A stretch of DNA of 64,000 nucleotides from an uncultured Spirochaeta sp. GTDB taxonomy: Bacteria; Spirochaetota; Spirochaetia; DSM-27196; Alkalispirochaetaceae. This document shows, piece by piece, positions 54,045 to 62,314 of this stretch (its first letter is position 1; each line of letters starts with the position of its first letter). The position numbers were made by a program, and so were the translations under genes. Location: contig CAJWEZ010000006.1 of assembly GCA_913030605.1 (NCBI GenBank), positions 1 through 64,000 of the forward strand. Direction: 5' to 3'. The notes beneath the pieces were generated by a model. The model had not been told where the DNA came from. It searched no databases and worked only from the letters and a program-made list of their open reading frames with translations.

Positions 54045-54422
54045 GTGTCCAGACCGACCATCACACATCACGAAACGCACACAACGTACGTCTGCGGCGC
54101 CTGTGGTCGCACCGTTGCGCCGTCAGACTCCGGCACGCGCAACCGGAACCATTGTCCGTACTGTCTCTCTTCAAAACACGTGGACCTGCGCCCGGGCGAC
54201 CGCCGCAGTGGCTGTCGCGGCATCATGGAGCCGATCGGCATCTGGGTACAGCCCGACGGCGAGTGGCGCATCCTGCACCGCTGCACACGCTGTGGCGTTA
54301 TCCGCTCCAATCGGATCGCAGGAGACGACAGCGAGGCGCAACTGTTGCGTCTGGCGGCGCGGCCGTTGGCACAGCTCCCGTTTCCCGTGGAGTCGCTCAG
54401 CGACGGAGGAGGTGCCCGATGA
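54045..54422 (+). CDS. RNHCP-domain zinc-ribbon protein
   Basis: 125 residues. The family motif is present as written: CGACGRTVAPSDSGTRNRNHCPYCLSSKHVD, with paired Cys for zinc, and a second HRCTRCGVIRSNR knuckle. RNHCP proteins are small, probably RNA or ribosome associated, and uncharacterised. It overlaps the RsgA gene by four bases (ATGA), so the two are co-translated. It lies behind the leader RNA and peptide. Confidence 0.82.
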   Translation: MSRPTITHHETHTTYVCGACGRTVAPSDSGTRNRNHCPYCLSSKHVDLRPGDRRSGCRGIMEPIGIWVQPDGEWRILHRCTRCGVIRSNRIAGDDSEAQLLRLAARPLAQLPFPVESLSDGGGAR

Positions 54423-55555
54423 CATTCCATGACGGACAGACGCCGGCACCGGGGAACGCCGGTGAGCACGCCGCACTCGTCCCCTGGGGATGGCGGCGCT
54501 ACACCTCCTCCGGGGCGGTTGAATCCCGCCCCGGTCTCGCGGTCGCCCGGGTCATCGGCCACCAGCACTACCAGTACGATCTCGTCTGCTCCCCCGATGC
54601 CCGGTCGCACCGCTCCCGGGTGTCCGGGGCGTTCGCGTACCGGGCGGTGGGACCCGTCGACTACCCGACGGTTGGAGACTGGGTGTTTATCGATCCCGAA
54701 TCCGGGACGATACAGGCGGTGTTACCCCGGCGTACGGCCATATCGCGCAAGGTTGCCGGCGAGGAAACGCTGGAGCAGGTGATCGTGGCAAACATCGACA
54801 CGGTTCTCCTGGTGTTTGCCATGGACGGCGCTCGCGGGTTCACCGTCGGCCTGGTGGAACGCGCGACCACCGCGGCGTGGAACTCCGGTGCCCGGCCGAT
54901 CGTCATTCTGAACAAGACCGACCTGGCTGACGCCGCGGAACGCGAACGAATCGTTCTCGACACGGCGACCGCGGCTCCCGGTGTGGACGTCTTTCAGGTG
55001 AGTGCACGAACCGGCGAGGGAATCGCGGATCTTCTGGCGGCTCTCTCACCCGACGAGACGGTGGGCATGCTCGGAAAGAGTGGCGTGGGAAAGTCGGCGC
55101 TGCTCAACGCGATCGGGCGGGTGCGGGGCGCGGAGATGGCGGTTCGCGAGGGAGAGCTGCGCCACGGCGACCTGCAGGGACGGCACACCACCACCGACAA
55201 GCACCTGTATCTGCTCCCTGGTGGCCCGATCGTTGCCGACGTACCGGGACTGCGGGAGCTGCAGCTGTGGGCGGAGGAGGACAGCCTGGACGGGACGTTC
55301 CCGGAGATCGAGGCGCTCAGTCGGGAGTGTCGATTCAACGACTGCAGCCACAACGGGGAACCGGGATGTCGGATTCAGGAAGCCCTCGCATCCGGAGAGC
55401 TGCCCGTGGAACGGTACGACCGCTACCTCGACCTGCAGCGAGAGCTCGCCCATCTGAATCGACGGCGGGACCAGCGGGCGCGGGAGGAGGAGCAGATGAA
55501 ATGGAAGAAGATCGCGAAACAGATCCGGGAGATCGAAAAGCGGCGCCGTCCGTGA
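54419..55555 (+). CDS. rsgA: Ribosome small-subunit-dependent GTPase A
   Basis: 378-residue circularly permuted GTPase acting in late 30S assembly. OB fold first (VGDWVFIDPESGTIQAVLPRRTAISRK), then G4 NKTD, G5 SARTGEG, P-loop GKSGVGKSALLN, G3 DVPG and a C-terminal zinc finger (CRFNDCSHNGEPGC). The permuted order is diagnostic. Coupled to RNHCP, under the leader RNA; the context suggests a ribosome-stress module. A basic C-terminal helix (KWKKIAKQIREIEKRRR) should bind rRNA. Confidence 0.93.
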   Translation: MTFHDGQTPAPGNAGEHAALVPWGWRRYTSSGAVESRPGLAVARVIGHQHYQYDLVCSPDARSHRSRVSGAFAYRAVGPVDYPTVGDWVFIDPESGTIQAVLPRRTAISRKVAGEETLEQVIVANIDTVLLVFAMDGARGFTVGLVERATTAAWNSGARPIVILNKTDLADAAERERIVLDTATAAPGVDVFQVSARTGEGIADLLAALSPDETVGMLGKSGVGKSALLNAIGRVRGAEMAVREGELRHGDLQGRHTTTDKHLYLLPGGPIVADVPGLRELQLWAEEDSLDGTFPEIEALSRECRFNDCSHNGEPGCRIQEALASGELPVERYDRYLDLQRELAHLNRRRDQRAREEEQMKWKKIAKQIREIEKRRRP

Positions 55556-55568
55556 GGCGCCGGGCGGG

Positions 55569-56843
55569 TCAGCTCCCCGCGGGTGCCGTGAACTCCCGCA
55601 GCGCCTGCTCCACCGCGATATCGCCGCCCAGAACGCGGAGCAGGTACCGCCGGCCGAAACGGCGGTAGAACGAGGTTTGCGCTGCGGGGTCCGGCAGCTG
55701 CCGTGCGGCGCCGGCAACCGGCCCGTAGAACCGTGCGTGCCACAGCTCAGTGAGCTCCTGGATGTGGGGAGCCCGTCCCAGCTCCGGTTTGAGTCCCAGT
55801 GCGAAATCGTGGACCAGCTGGCGGTGGAGAAAGCGGTAGAAGCCGCTCTGTTTGGGCAGTGGGCGGAACCCGGGGACGATCTCTTCCGCGCGACTGACCG
55901 CCATGAACCGGCGGTACTCGTCCTCGGGGCTCGAACTGATCGCCGCGACGGCGTTGCGCACCGCCTGGGGGACCGCCCGCAGCAGCTGACGCCGACGCTG
56001 GCGCGCGACAAACTCGCGGTACACCTCGCCGAACCATTGACCGTCGGGGTTTTCGTGGCTGTTCCAGAGCCGGAGCATCTCCACAAACACGTCCGTCTCG
56101 CTCATTCCCGGAAACAGGTACGTGTCGTGGTTGGCCCGAATAAAGTCGATCGCGTGTCGATAGAGGTTGTTGTACCAGGTGAGCACCTGCTCGGCACGGT
56201 CCTCCGGGTGCCTGCCGAAGCGGCGGACGAACCACGCGTAGTTCAGTTCCCGAATCTCGCGTTCCAGAAACTCCCACGTCCGGGGGCACGCAACCACGAA
56301 CTCCCGGTCGTCGAGGATATCGAACACGCCGGTCGCCCGGTGGAACTGCGCCTTGCCCCGCAGGAGGCGCAGCCCGTTGCGGTCCAGGTCTTTTGGAAGC
56401 GAAAACGGCATCTCGTAGCGCGTCACCTCCGCGTTGATGAACGTTCGATCCAGCGCCCGGGCCACCGATACGCGGTGGTTTCCATCCCGCACAAAGAACA
56501 CTCCACCGGCTTCGATCACCACGATCGGCTCGTTGAACTCCGTATGCGACATAAGGCGGTGCAGTGCCGTCCAGCGGGCGGACAGCGAACGTTTGCGCGG
56601 GTGGAACGCGCGCGAGTAGTCGTCGCCGCGATTTTCCGTGCCCACGACGCGGTCCACCGGGATGTCGTGGAGGCCGCGGTACGCTTCACCACGCCGGGGA
56701 ACCACCGCGAGGAGATCGCTCAGACGGAGGACACGGTTGTCCCGCCGGCGGAGGCGCGCGAACAGGTTGGTATCGCGCCGCCCGCGACGCAGCGCGCGGT
56801 GAAACGCGTGCTCCGCATCCCGACGGTGAAAGGTGTCGATCAT
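55569..56843 (-). CDS. ParB/sulfiredoxin-like N-terminal domain protein of unknown function
   Basis: 424 residues. Residues 105-130 contain EPIVVIEAGGVFFVRDGNHRVSVARAL, the DGNHR signature of the ParB/Srx superfamily, which binds nucleotides. The flanks are rich in Arg. The remaining 290 residues (DFIRANHDTYLFPGMSETDVFVEM onward) are helical and not recognised by me. It is not a chromosome-partitioning ParB: no HTH or ParA neighbour. It begins three bases after the stop of an MFS transporter, so it is in that operon. Confidence 0.65.
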   Translation of the reverse strand: MIDTFHRRDAEHAFHRALRRGRRDTNLFARLRRRDNRVLRLSDLLAVVPRRGEAYRGLHDIPVDRVVGTENRGDDYSRAFHPRKRSLSARWTALHRLMSHTEFNEPIVVIEAGGVFFVRDGNHRVSVARALDRTFINAEVTRYEMPFSLPKDLDRNGLRLLRGKAQFHRATGVFDILDDREFVVACPRTWEFLEREIRELNYAWFVRRFGRHPEDRAEQVLTWYNNLYRHAIDFIRANHDTYLFPGMSETDVFVEMLRLWNSHENPDGQWFGEVYREFVARQRRRQLLRAVPQAVRNAVAAISSSPEDEYRRFMAVSRAEEIVPGFRPLPKQSGFYRFLHRQLVHDFALGLKPELGRAPHIQELTELWHARFYGPVAGAARQLPDPAAQTSFYRRFGRRYLLRVLGGDIAVEQALREFTAPAGS

Positions 56844-56846
56844 CTC

Positions 56847-57974
56847 CTACGCCGGACGCCCGGAACTCCTGCTCAGAAAGAATACCGCCAGCAGCAGAGG
56901 CGCCGCCATAAGCAGGATGAAGTGTCCCGGCAACACCTCGGAGATCAACCCGGCGAGGTACGGAAACACCGCCGCGCCCAGTCCGCCGGCGGCAACGATG
57001 ATCGTGGTTCCGGTTTCGTGCCCCGTCTCGCCGCTGGTCGCAACGATCAGTGGCCAGATTCCGGCACAGGCGAGCGACGAAAGCGCCACCGCCAGCCAGA
57101 GGAGCGGCTCGGTGGTGACAACCACCAGCATCACGGCGGCGGCAACACCCAGGATCGCCGACACCCGCAACAGCCGCTCGGCGGTATGGCGGCGCGTCAA
57201 CGAGGCGATCACGAGGCGACCGCCGAGCATGCCGATCCAGAAGAGCGTCGGCGCGAGTCGCGCCCGGGAGGCGGGAATTCCGTGGTACAGCTCCATCACC
57301 GTGGGGGCCCACCCGAAGATCGTGACCTCGGCGCCGACGTAGCAGGCGATGGCGATCGAGACCTTCACGAGTGGTTTCCAGCGAAACGTTCCCGCTTCGG
57401 TATGGGCAAACTGGAAGCGACGGGCTCGCATGGTAACGCCGATGAGCGCGCCGACCACACCGACGCCGCCCAGAATCAGGAACAGGCTGCGCCAGCTCGC
57501 GGCGACGGCGGATCCCATGGCGAGGTACACGGGGGTCAGGAGCGCACCGACCGCAAAAAACGCCTGGGTCAGCGAGATGAGGCGCCCGGCCTCCGATTCG
57601 TCCTTCGTGGTCATGACCATCAGCGTGGCCGTGTGCGCCTCAACCACGCCGCCGGCGCCTCCGGCAAAAACGAGTGCAACCGCCAGGAAGAGAAACCCGG
57701 AACTCGCGCCGGCCAGAAAGAGCGCCACCGCGTACAACCACGCCGCAAACACCACGAGCCGCAGTCGCGCCGGGAGGCCGTGGACCGCCAGCGACACCAG
57801 GATGAGTCCGAGAAATCCCGAGAAGTGCAGCGTGTACAGGATCCCCGCGCGGCTCGGTGCAATGGCGAACTCGGAGGCGATATCCAGCAGCGAGGCGCTC
57901 AGGCCGGTCATCACGCTGGCGAGGATCAGCATCCCCACAGCGGTGAACCCGGCGAGTTTGAAACGTTCGTTCAT
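56847..57974 (-). CDS. MFS transporter
   Basis: 375 residues with about eleven to twelve helices in two halves (LPARLRLVVFAAWL and RLVIASLTRRHTAERLL are the loop 2-3 and 8-9 positions). The acidic residue within GGVVEAHTATLMV and the GAEVTIFGW segment resemble sugar-type permeases of the FucP/YfkF kind, without certainty. TATACT on the minus strand ends 10 bases before the ATG at 57974. First gene of an operon with the ParB-like protein. Confidence 0.8.
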   Translation of the reverse strand: MNERFKLAGFTAVGMLILASVMTGLSASLLDIASEFAIAPSRAGILYTLHFSGFLGLILVSLAVHGLPARLRLVVFAAWLYAVALFLAGASSGFLFLAVALVFAGGAGGVVEAHTATLMVMTTKDESEAGRLISLTQAFFAVGALLTPVYLAMGSAVAASWRSLFLILGGVGVVGALIGVTMRARRFQFAHTEAGTFRWKPLVKVSIAIACYVGAEVTIFGWAPTVMELYHGIPASRARLAPTLFWIGMLGGRLVIASLTRRHTAERLLRVSAILGVAAAVMLVVVTTEPLLWLAVALSSLACAGIWPLIVATSGETGHETGTTIIVAAGGLGAAVFPYLAGLISEVLPGHFILLMAAPLLLAVFFLSRSSGRPA

Positions 57975-58033
57975 AGGTGATGCGAGTATAGCGGCGTTTC
58001 GCCGCCGACGAAAACAACCGCGGGGCGGGTGCG

Positions 58034-60673
58034 CTACGCGCCGTCGTGGGGGATGTGCACCGACACGGTGGTTCCCCCGTTGCTTGTGATCTGCAGAGTG
58101 GCCGAAATCTGGTCGGCGAGCACCCGCACGAGACTGAGCCCCAGCGTCGGCGAGCGGTCGTCGTGAACGTCGGGCATCCCGACCCCGTTGTCACTGACAA
58201 CGAGGGCGATGGCGGAGTCCATGTCTCGGAGCGTGATGTCAATTGTCGCCGACGGGTGGTCGCGGAACGCGTGCTTGTACGCGTTCGTTACCAGTTCGTT
58301 TATGATGATTCCGCACGGAACGGCGTAGTCGATGCCGATCGAAACCGGCTCCAGCTCGCAGCGATACCGGATCGTCCGGTCGCCGTCCATGCCTTTCGCC
58401 AACTGGTCGGTCAGCTGCCGGATGTACCGATCCAGCTCGACACGCGCCAGATCCTCGGATCGGTACAGCGACTCGTGGACCAGCGCCATCGAGTAGATGC
58501 GGTTGCGACTCTGCTGCAGGGCGCTCCGGGCGTCGGCGAGGCTGTCGATCCGATCCTCCTGAAGGCGCAACAGGCTCACCACGACGTTCAGGTTGTTCTT
58601 GACGCGGTGGTGGATCTCCTTGAGGAGCGTCTCTTTTTCCACCAGGGAATGGGCCAGGGAACGGTTGGAGTCTTCCAGTTGCCGTCGATAGCGTTCGCGG
58701 TCGCTGATGTCCCGGGCAACCCCCTGGAGACCGACCGGGTTCCCGCGGTCGTCGTGGAGAAACCGTCCGGTGATTTCCACGGAAACCGATTTTCCGTCCG
58801 GCAGGTTGAGAACGGACGTCAGCTCGAAACCTCGTTCCCCCGATCGGGTGACGACCGTGGCGTCCACGCTCCGGACCAGTTCCCGGAAGGTGTCCCGATC
58901 GAGGTGGGATCGCAGCCGCGTGCCGATCCAGGCCTCCGGTTCCGTGCCGGTCAGGACGCGGATCGCCGGGTTCACATACAGAAAGCGAAGATCCGGTGAG
59001 AGCAGCCAGATGACATCCGCGGTATTCTCCGAGAGCAGTCGGTAGAGGCGTTCGCTCTCATTGAGCGCCGCGGTGCGCCGGGTGACCTCCCGGCGGAGCG
59101 AGCGGTTCCAGAGCATCGTTCCCAGCAGAAGCGCCAGCAACGGTAGGATGATCAGCAGGACGACGCGTGCGATCTCCCGGAATCCCACCGTCGGCGCCTG
59201 GTAGACGCCCAGCCATTTCTCGTAGATCCGCCGGTATTCCCCGGATTCCCTGATAATGGCGAGACCGTCAACGAAGGACGACAGGAGTCGCTCATCCCCG
59301 TGTCTTACCGCGAATCCGTAGTCGTAGGACACCAGGCCGCGGCGTCCCACGGTGAGACTGCGCCATCCGTTCTGCTCGATCAGGTACATCGCCGCGGGAC
59401 GGCTTCCGAGGGCGTAGTCCACCTCGCCGAGGACCACCAGGTTCAGCGCATCCTCCAGCGAGGGCGTGACGACCAGCGAGTCGGTCAGGTCGTTCTCGAT
59501 CGCGTACTCGTGCATGATGTCGCCGGACTGGACGGCGATCGTGCCGCCGCGGAGCGCCTCGGGAGAGCCGGGCACGCTCTCGGCAACCGGAGTTCTGGCG
59601 ATCGCCACGAAGTGCTGAACGATGTTCGCGGGGCCGAAATCGAACGATTCGTCCCGGTACACGGAGTAGGTCAGGCCCTGCAGCACGTCGATCTCGCCAG
59701 CCTCGAACATCGAAAGGATCTCGGACCACGGCCCGAGCCGGATCTCCACATCCAGACCGAGCTCCCGGGCAACCGCGCGGGTGATATCCACGTTGAATCC
59801 GGCGGGGTGATTGTGCTCGTCGATGTACTCGAGGGGAGGATAGGCCTCATCGCCGCCGACGATGATCCGGCGGGACGGAAGATCGGCGGCGGAAAACCAC
59901 CGGGTTTGCAGAAGACGCAGCGTTCCGTTGGCGACGACGAGGGAGAGCCCCTCGTTCAGGAGGGCCAGGAGCTCCTTGTCGCCCTCGGTGACGGCGAAAC
60001 AGAAGTCCTGGCGGAACGCCTCCACGCGTTCATTGAGCACCCGGAGTCCGGGGAACGCGCCGTCCTCCAGAAGCCGGAGCGCCACGAGGCGCTGCATCAC
60101 CACCGCGTCACTCTCGCCCATCTCCACGCGGGCGAGGGCATCGACGAAGGTCGGAACCGTGTCCAGTTCCTCTTCGAACCCGTTGCGTCGCAGGAACTCC
60201 TCTGCGTTGTCGCCCTCCATCACGGCGATCCGGCGCCCCCGGAGATCCTCGATCGTCCGGATATCGTCGTCGTCGGACCGTACGACGATTCCGCCGAACA
60301 GGGAGAGGTACGGGACCGTGAAGTCGAAGACCTCCTCCCGTTCCGGCGTCCGTCCCACCAGTGGCAGGGCGTCGATTCGCCCCTGGGCCAGATCCTCGCG
60401 AATCTCCGCCCACACCCCTGTCTGCACGGTGAGTTCGAGATCCATGGCATCGGCGACCGCCTTCATGAGTTCCACCGAAAACCCGGCGGCGTTTCCTCGG
60501 CGATCGACAAAGGAGTAGGGCGGGTAGTCGGGTTCCGCGGCGATCGTGATCTCGGTGATCGGCTCCTGACCCATCGCCGGCCCGGACGGAATCGCGAGAA
60601 GCAGTACGAGCGCCATCAGACGAGGAATGCCGGACCTGTCGTGCGGACCCAACCGCCGTGTGGAGATCGTCAA
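58034..60673 (-). CDS. Histidine kinase with two tandem solute-binding domains, PAS and HisKA_2
   Basis: 879 residues (TTG start at 60673; ATG at 60616 would still keep the signal peptide). Signal segment ending GPAMGQ; two SBP_bac_3 domains in tandem (about 40-265, ITIAAEPDYPPYSFVDRRGN; about 270-505, IIVGGDEAYPPLEYIDEHNH); a transmembrane helix about 520-540; PAS-PAC (GVARDISDRERYRRQL); HisKA_2 KEIHHRVKNNLNVV; HATPase_c IINELVTNAYKHA, DNGVGMPD. Both binding domains keep the PPYSF/PPLEY entry, so two ligands or cooperative binding are possible. A single-sensor paralogue sits at 22.4-24.3 kb. No cognate response regulator is adjacent. Confidence 0.9.
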   Translation of the reverse strand: MTISTRRLGPHDRSGIPRLMALVLLLAIPSGPAMGQEPITEITIAAEPDYPPYSFVDRRGNAAGFSVELMKAVADAMDLELTVQTGVWAEIREDLAQGRIDALPLVGRTPEREEVFDFTVPYLSLFGGIVVRSDDDDIRTIEDLRGRRIAVMEGDNAEEFLRRNGFEEELDTVPTFVDALARVEMGESDAVVMQRLVALRLLEDGAFPGLRVLNERVEAFRQDFCFAVTEGDKELLALLNEGLSLVVANGTLRLLQTRWFSAADLPSRRIIVGGDEAYPPLEYIDEHNHPAGFNVDITRAVARELGLDVEIRLGPWSEILSMFEAGEIDVLQGLTYSVYRDESFDFGPANIVQHFVAIARTPVAESVPGSPEALRGGTIAVQSGDIMHEYAIENDLTDSLVVTPSLEDALNLVVLGEVDYALGSRPAAMYLIEQNGWRSLTVGRRGLVSYDYGFAVRHGDERLLSSFVDGLAIIRESGEYRRIYEKWLGVYQAPTVGFREIARVVLLIILPLLALLLGTMLWNRSLRREVTRRTAALNESERLYRLLSENTADVIWLLSPDLRFLYVNPAIRVLTGTEPEAWIGTRLRSHLDRDTFRELVRSVDATVVTRSGERGFELTSVLNLPDGKSVSVEITGRFLHDDRGNPVGLQGVARDISDRERYRRQLEDSNRSLAHSLVEKETLLKEIHHRVKNNLNVVVSLLRLQEDRIDSLADARSALQQSRNRIYSMALVHESLYRSEDLARVELDRYIRQLTDQLAKGMDGDRTIRYRCELEPVSIGIDYAVPCGIIINELVTNAYKHAFRDHPSATIDITLRDMDSAIALVVSDNGVGMPDVHDDRSPTLGLSLVRVLADQISATLQITSNGGTTVSVHIPHDGA

Positions 60674-60742
60674 GAGGCGTAACCCATACGCCCAAGTGTA
60701 TGCAGTTTCCTGTCCCGATCAAGGGGTCGCCCATGCCGCCGG

Positions 60743-60771
60743 TTGAACCTCCCGCTCAGGCCCGCTAGGCT
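60743..60771 (+). promoter_or_regulatory. Promoter for a leaderless dimethylglycine-methyltransferase message
   Basis: TTGAAC (60743-60748), exact 17-bp spacer, TAGGCT (60766-60771), eight bases to ATG 60780, no ribosome site. Confidence 0.6.
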
Positions 60772-60779
60772 GAATACCC

Positions 60780-61607
60780 ATGACACAATCGGATGGAGTA
60801 CAAAAGGCACGCGATTACTACAACAGCAGGGGAGCCGAGGGCTTCTACTCGACCTTCTGGGGCGGAGAGGACATCCACCTCGGCATCTACACCACGGAAT
60901 CGGAGTCGATTCGCGAGGCGAGTCGTCGTACGGTCGTTCGCATGGCCGACCGGCTGGACCTGGGACCCACGACGCGTGTTCTGGATGTCGGCGCCGGGTA
61001 CGGCGGGTCCATGCGCTACCTGAGCAAAACGTTCGGATGCAACACGGTGTGTCTGAATCTCAGCGAGGTTCAGAACCGGCGAAACCGCGCGATGAACGAG
61101 GCGCAGGACCTGAGCTCACTCGTGTCGGTGGTTGATGGAAACTTCGAGGAACTCCCGTTCGACAACGCCAGTTTCGACGTCGTCTGGTCGCAGGATGCGC
61201 TGCTCCACAGTGGGCGCCGGGAGCGCGTTGTCTCGGAGGTCGCCCGCGTGCTCAAACCGGGCGGGACGTTCACGTTCACCGACCCGATGCAGGCGGACCA
61301 CGCGGACCCCGCGCTCCTCGAACCGGTGCTGCAGCGCATCGACCTGGACTCCCTCGCCTCGCCGGGGTTCTATCGGCGCGTCGCTGAGGAGGCCGGACTC
61401 AGCCTTCTCGGCTTCGAGGACCTCTCCGAGCAGCTCCCCCGCCACTACGCCCGCGTGCTGGAGGTTCTTGAGGCGGACGAGGAGGAGGGCCGGCGTCTCT
61501 CCGGTGACGAGTACGTGGACAGCATGAAAACCGGCCTGCGGCACTGGATCGCGGCGGGGGAGGCGGGAAGCCTCGTCTGGGGCGTATTCCGGTTTGGCAG
61601 GCCGTAG
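60780..61607 (+). CDS. Sarcosine/dimethylglycine N-methyltransferase (glycine betaine synthesis)
   Basis: 275-residue SAM methyltransferase. Opens with ARDYYNSRGAEGFYSTFWGGEDIHLGIY, the signature of the SDMT enzymes that make glycine betaine from sarcosine via dimethylglycine. Motif I RVLDVGAGYGGSMRYL (66-81), NLSEVQNRRNR, and SQDALLHSGRRERVVSEVARVLKPGG follow family pattern. The partner glycine/sarcosine methyltransferase is not in the window, so the pathway start must lie elsewhere or sarcosine is imported. Nearby betaine uptake genes fit an osmoadaptation role. Confidence 0.88.
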   Translation: MTQSDGVQKARDYYNSRGAEGFYSTFWGGEDIHLGIYTTESESIREASRRTVVRMADRLDLGPTTRVLDVGAGYGGSMRYLSKTFGCNTVCLNLSEVQNRRNRAMNEAQDLSSLVSVVDGNFEELPFDNASFDVVWSQDALLHSGRRERVVSEVARVLKPGGTFTFTDPMQADHADPALLEPVLQRIDLDSLASPGFYRRVAEEAGLSLLGFEDLSEQLPRHYARVLEVLEADEEEGRRLSGDEYVDSMKTGLRHWIAAGEAGSLVWGVFRFGRP

Positions 61608-61620
61608 CGGCGGCGGGGAC

Positions 61621-62298
61621 TTATAGGACTGTGACACCCTCGGCTTCCAGGAGTGCCGCTCCGTATTCGATCGATGTAGCGTAGGACAGGGTAGCGTCCG
61701 CCTCGGCGCCTCGGTGATGCTCCTCACGCCAGAACTCAACAGGATCAAACCTGCCGCGGATGATACCGACCGCGCGCCCGTCCTGCGGACTGACCAGTGG
61801 GCCGCCGATGTCCCCGTCGCGGGCAAACGCGTCAAAGAGGAGCAGCCTGCTTCCGTCGGGCGCCTCGATCTTCGCTGAGAGCGTGGCGAGTCGGCTCACC
61901 AGACTGTGGAGCTTGTGGTGACCAAACGAAAATCCGAGCGCGATGAGCGTCGAGCCGGGCCCGACGGTTTCGGCATTGCCGACAATATGCGCCGGAACGG
62001 TCACCTTGAGGTCCGGTACGATCTTGAGCAGCGCGATACCCTGCTCCGGGTCGGTGCGAACCACGCGGACCGGAATGGGCGAAACCTCCTCCCGTGTAGC
62101 GGGATGAAATCCGGTGTCCACCTGGGTGGGCACCGCAACGAGGTCCTGTTCTTCATCGGTACAGGCGGAGGACGTCAGGAGATAGCCGTCGCCGTGTACG
62201 ACAAATGCCGTTCCGCAGTAGTGCGCTTCATCCTCCTCGCCCGGTCGCATGAGCATCATGCAGCTTCCGGCGAAGTGTTGGTATACAGCCTGCAGCAT
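61621..62298 (-). CDS. Trypsin-like fold protein with the whole catalytic triad replaced
   Basis: 225 residues with a chymotrypsin/HtrA-like barrel: YCGTAFVVHGDGYLLTSSACTD, RVVRTDPEQGIALLKIV and FARDGDIGGPLVSPQDGRAVGII. At the His position there is Cys46 (TSSAC for TAAH), at the Asp position Gly87, and at the Ser position Ile164 (GDIGGP for GNSGGP). No signal peptide or PDZ domain is seen. It should be proteolytically dead and act as a binding or scaffold protein. It follows the betaine-binding-protein gene by 16 bases in the same direction, possibly co-transcribed. Confidence 0.78.
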   Translation of the reverse strand: MLQAVYQHFAGSCMMLMRPGEEDEAHYCGTAFVVHGDGYLLTSSACTDEEQDLVAVPTQVDTGFHPATREEVSPIPVRVVRTDPEQGIALLKIVPDLKVTVPAHIVGNAETVGPGSTLIALGFSFGHHKLHSLVSRLATLSAKIEAPDGSRLLLFDAFARDGDIGGPLVSPQDGRAVGIIRGRFDPVEFWREEHHRGAEADATLSYATSIEYGAALLEAEGVTVL

Positions 62299-62314
62299 AC
62301 AGTCCCCCCCGTTC

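Noticed and set aside
53709-54080. Minus-strand frame of 123 codons across the leader RNA region
   Set aside because: Arg/Ser-rich shadow composition, no ribosome site, and the plus strand shows promoter, leader ORF and RNA pairing.
55677-57980. 767-codon plus-strand frame opposite the ParB-like and MFS genes
   Set aside because: Low-complexity charged shadow protein; real genes are on the minus strand.
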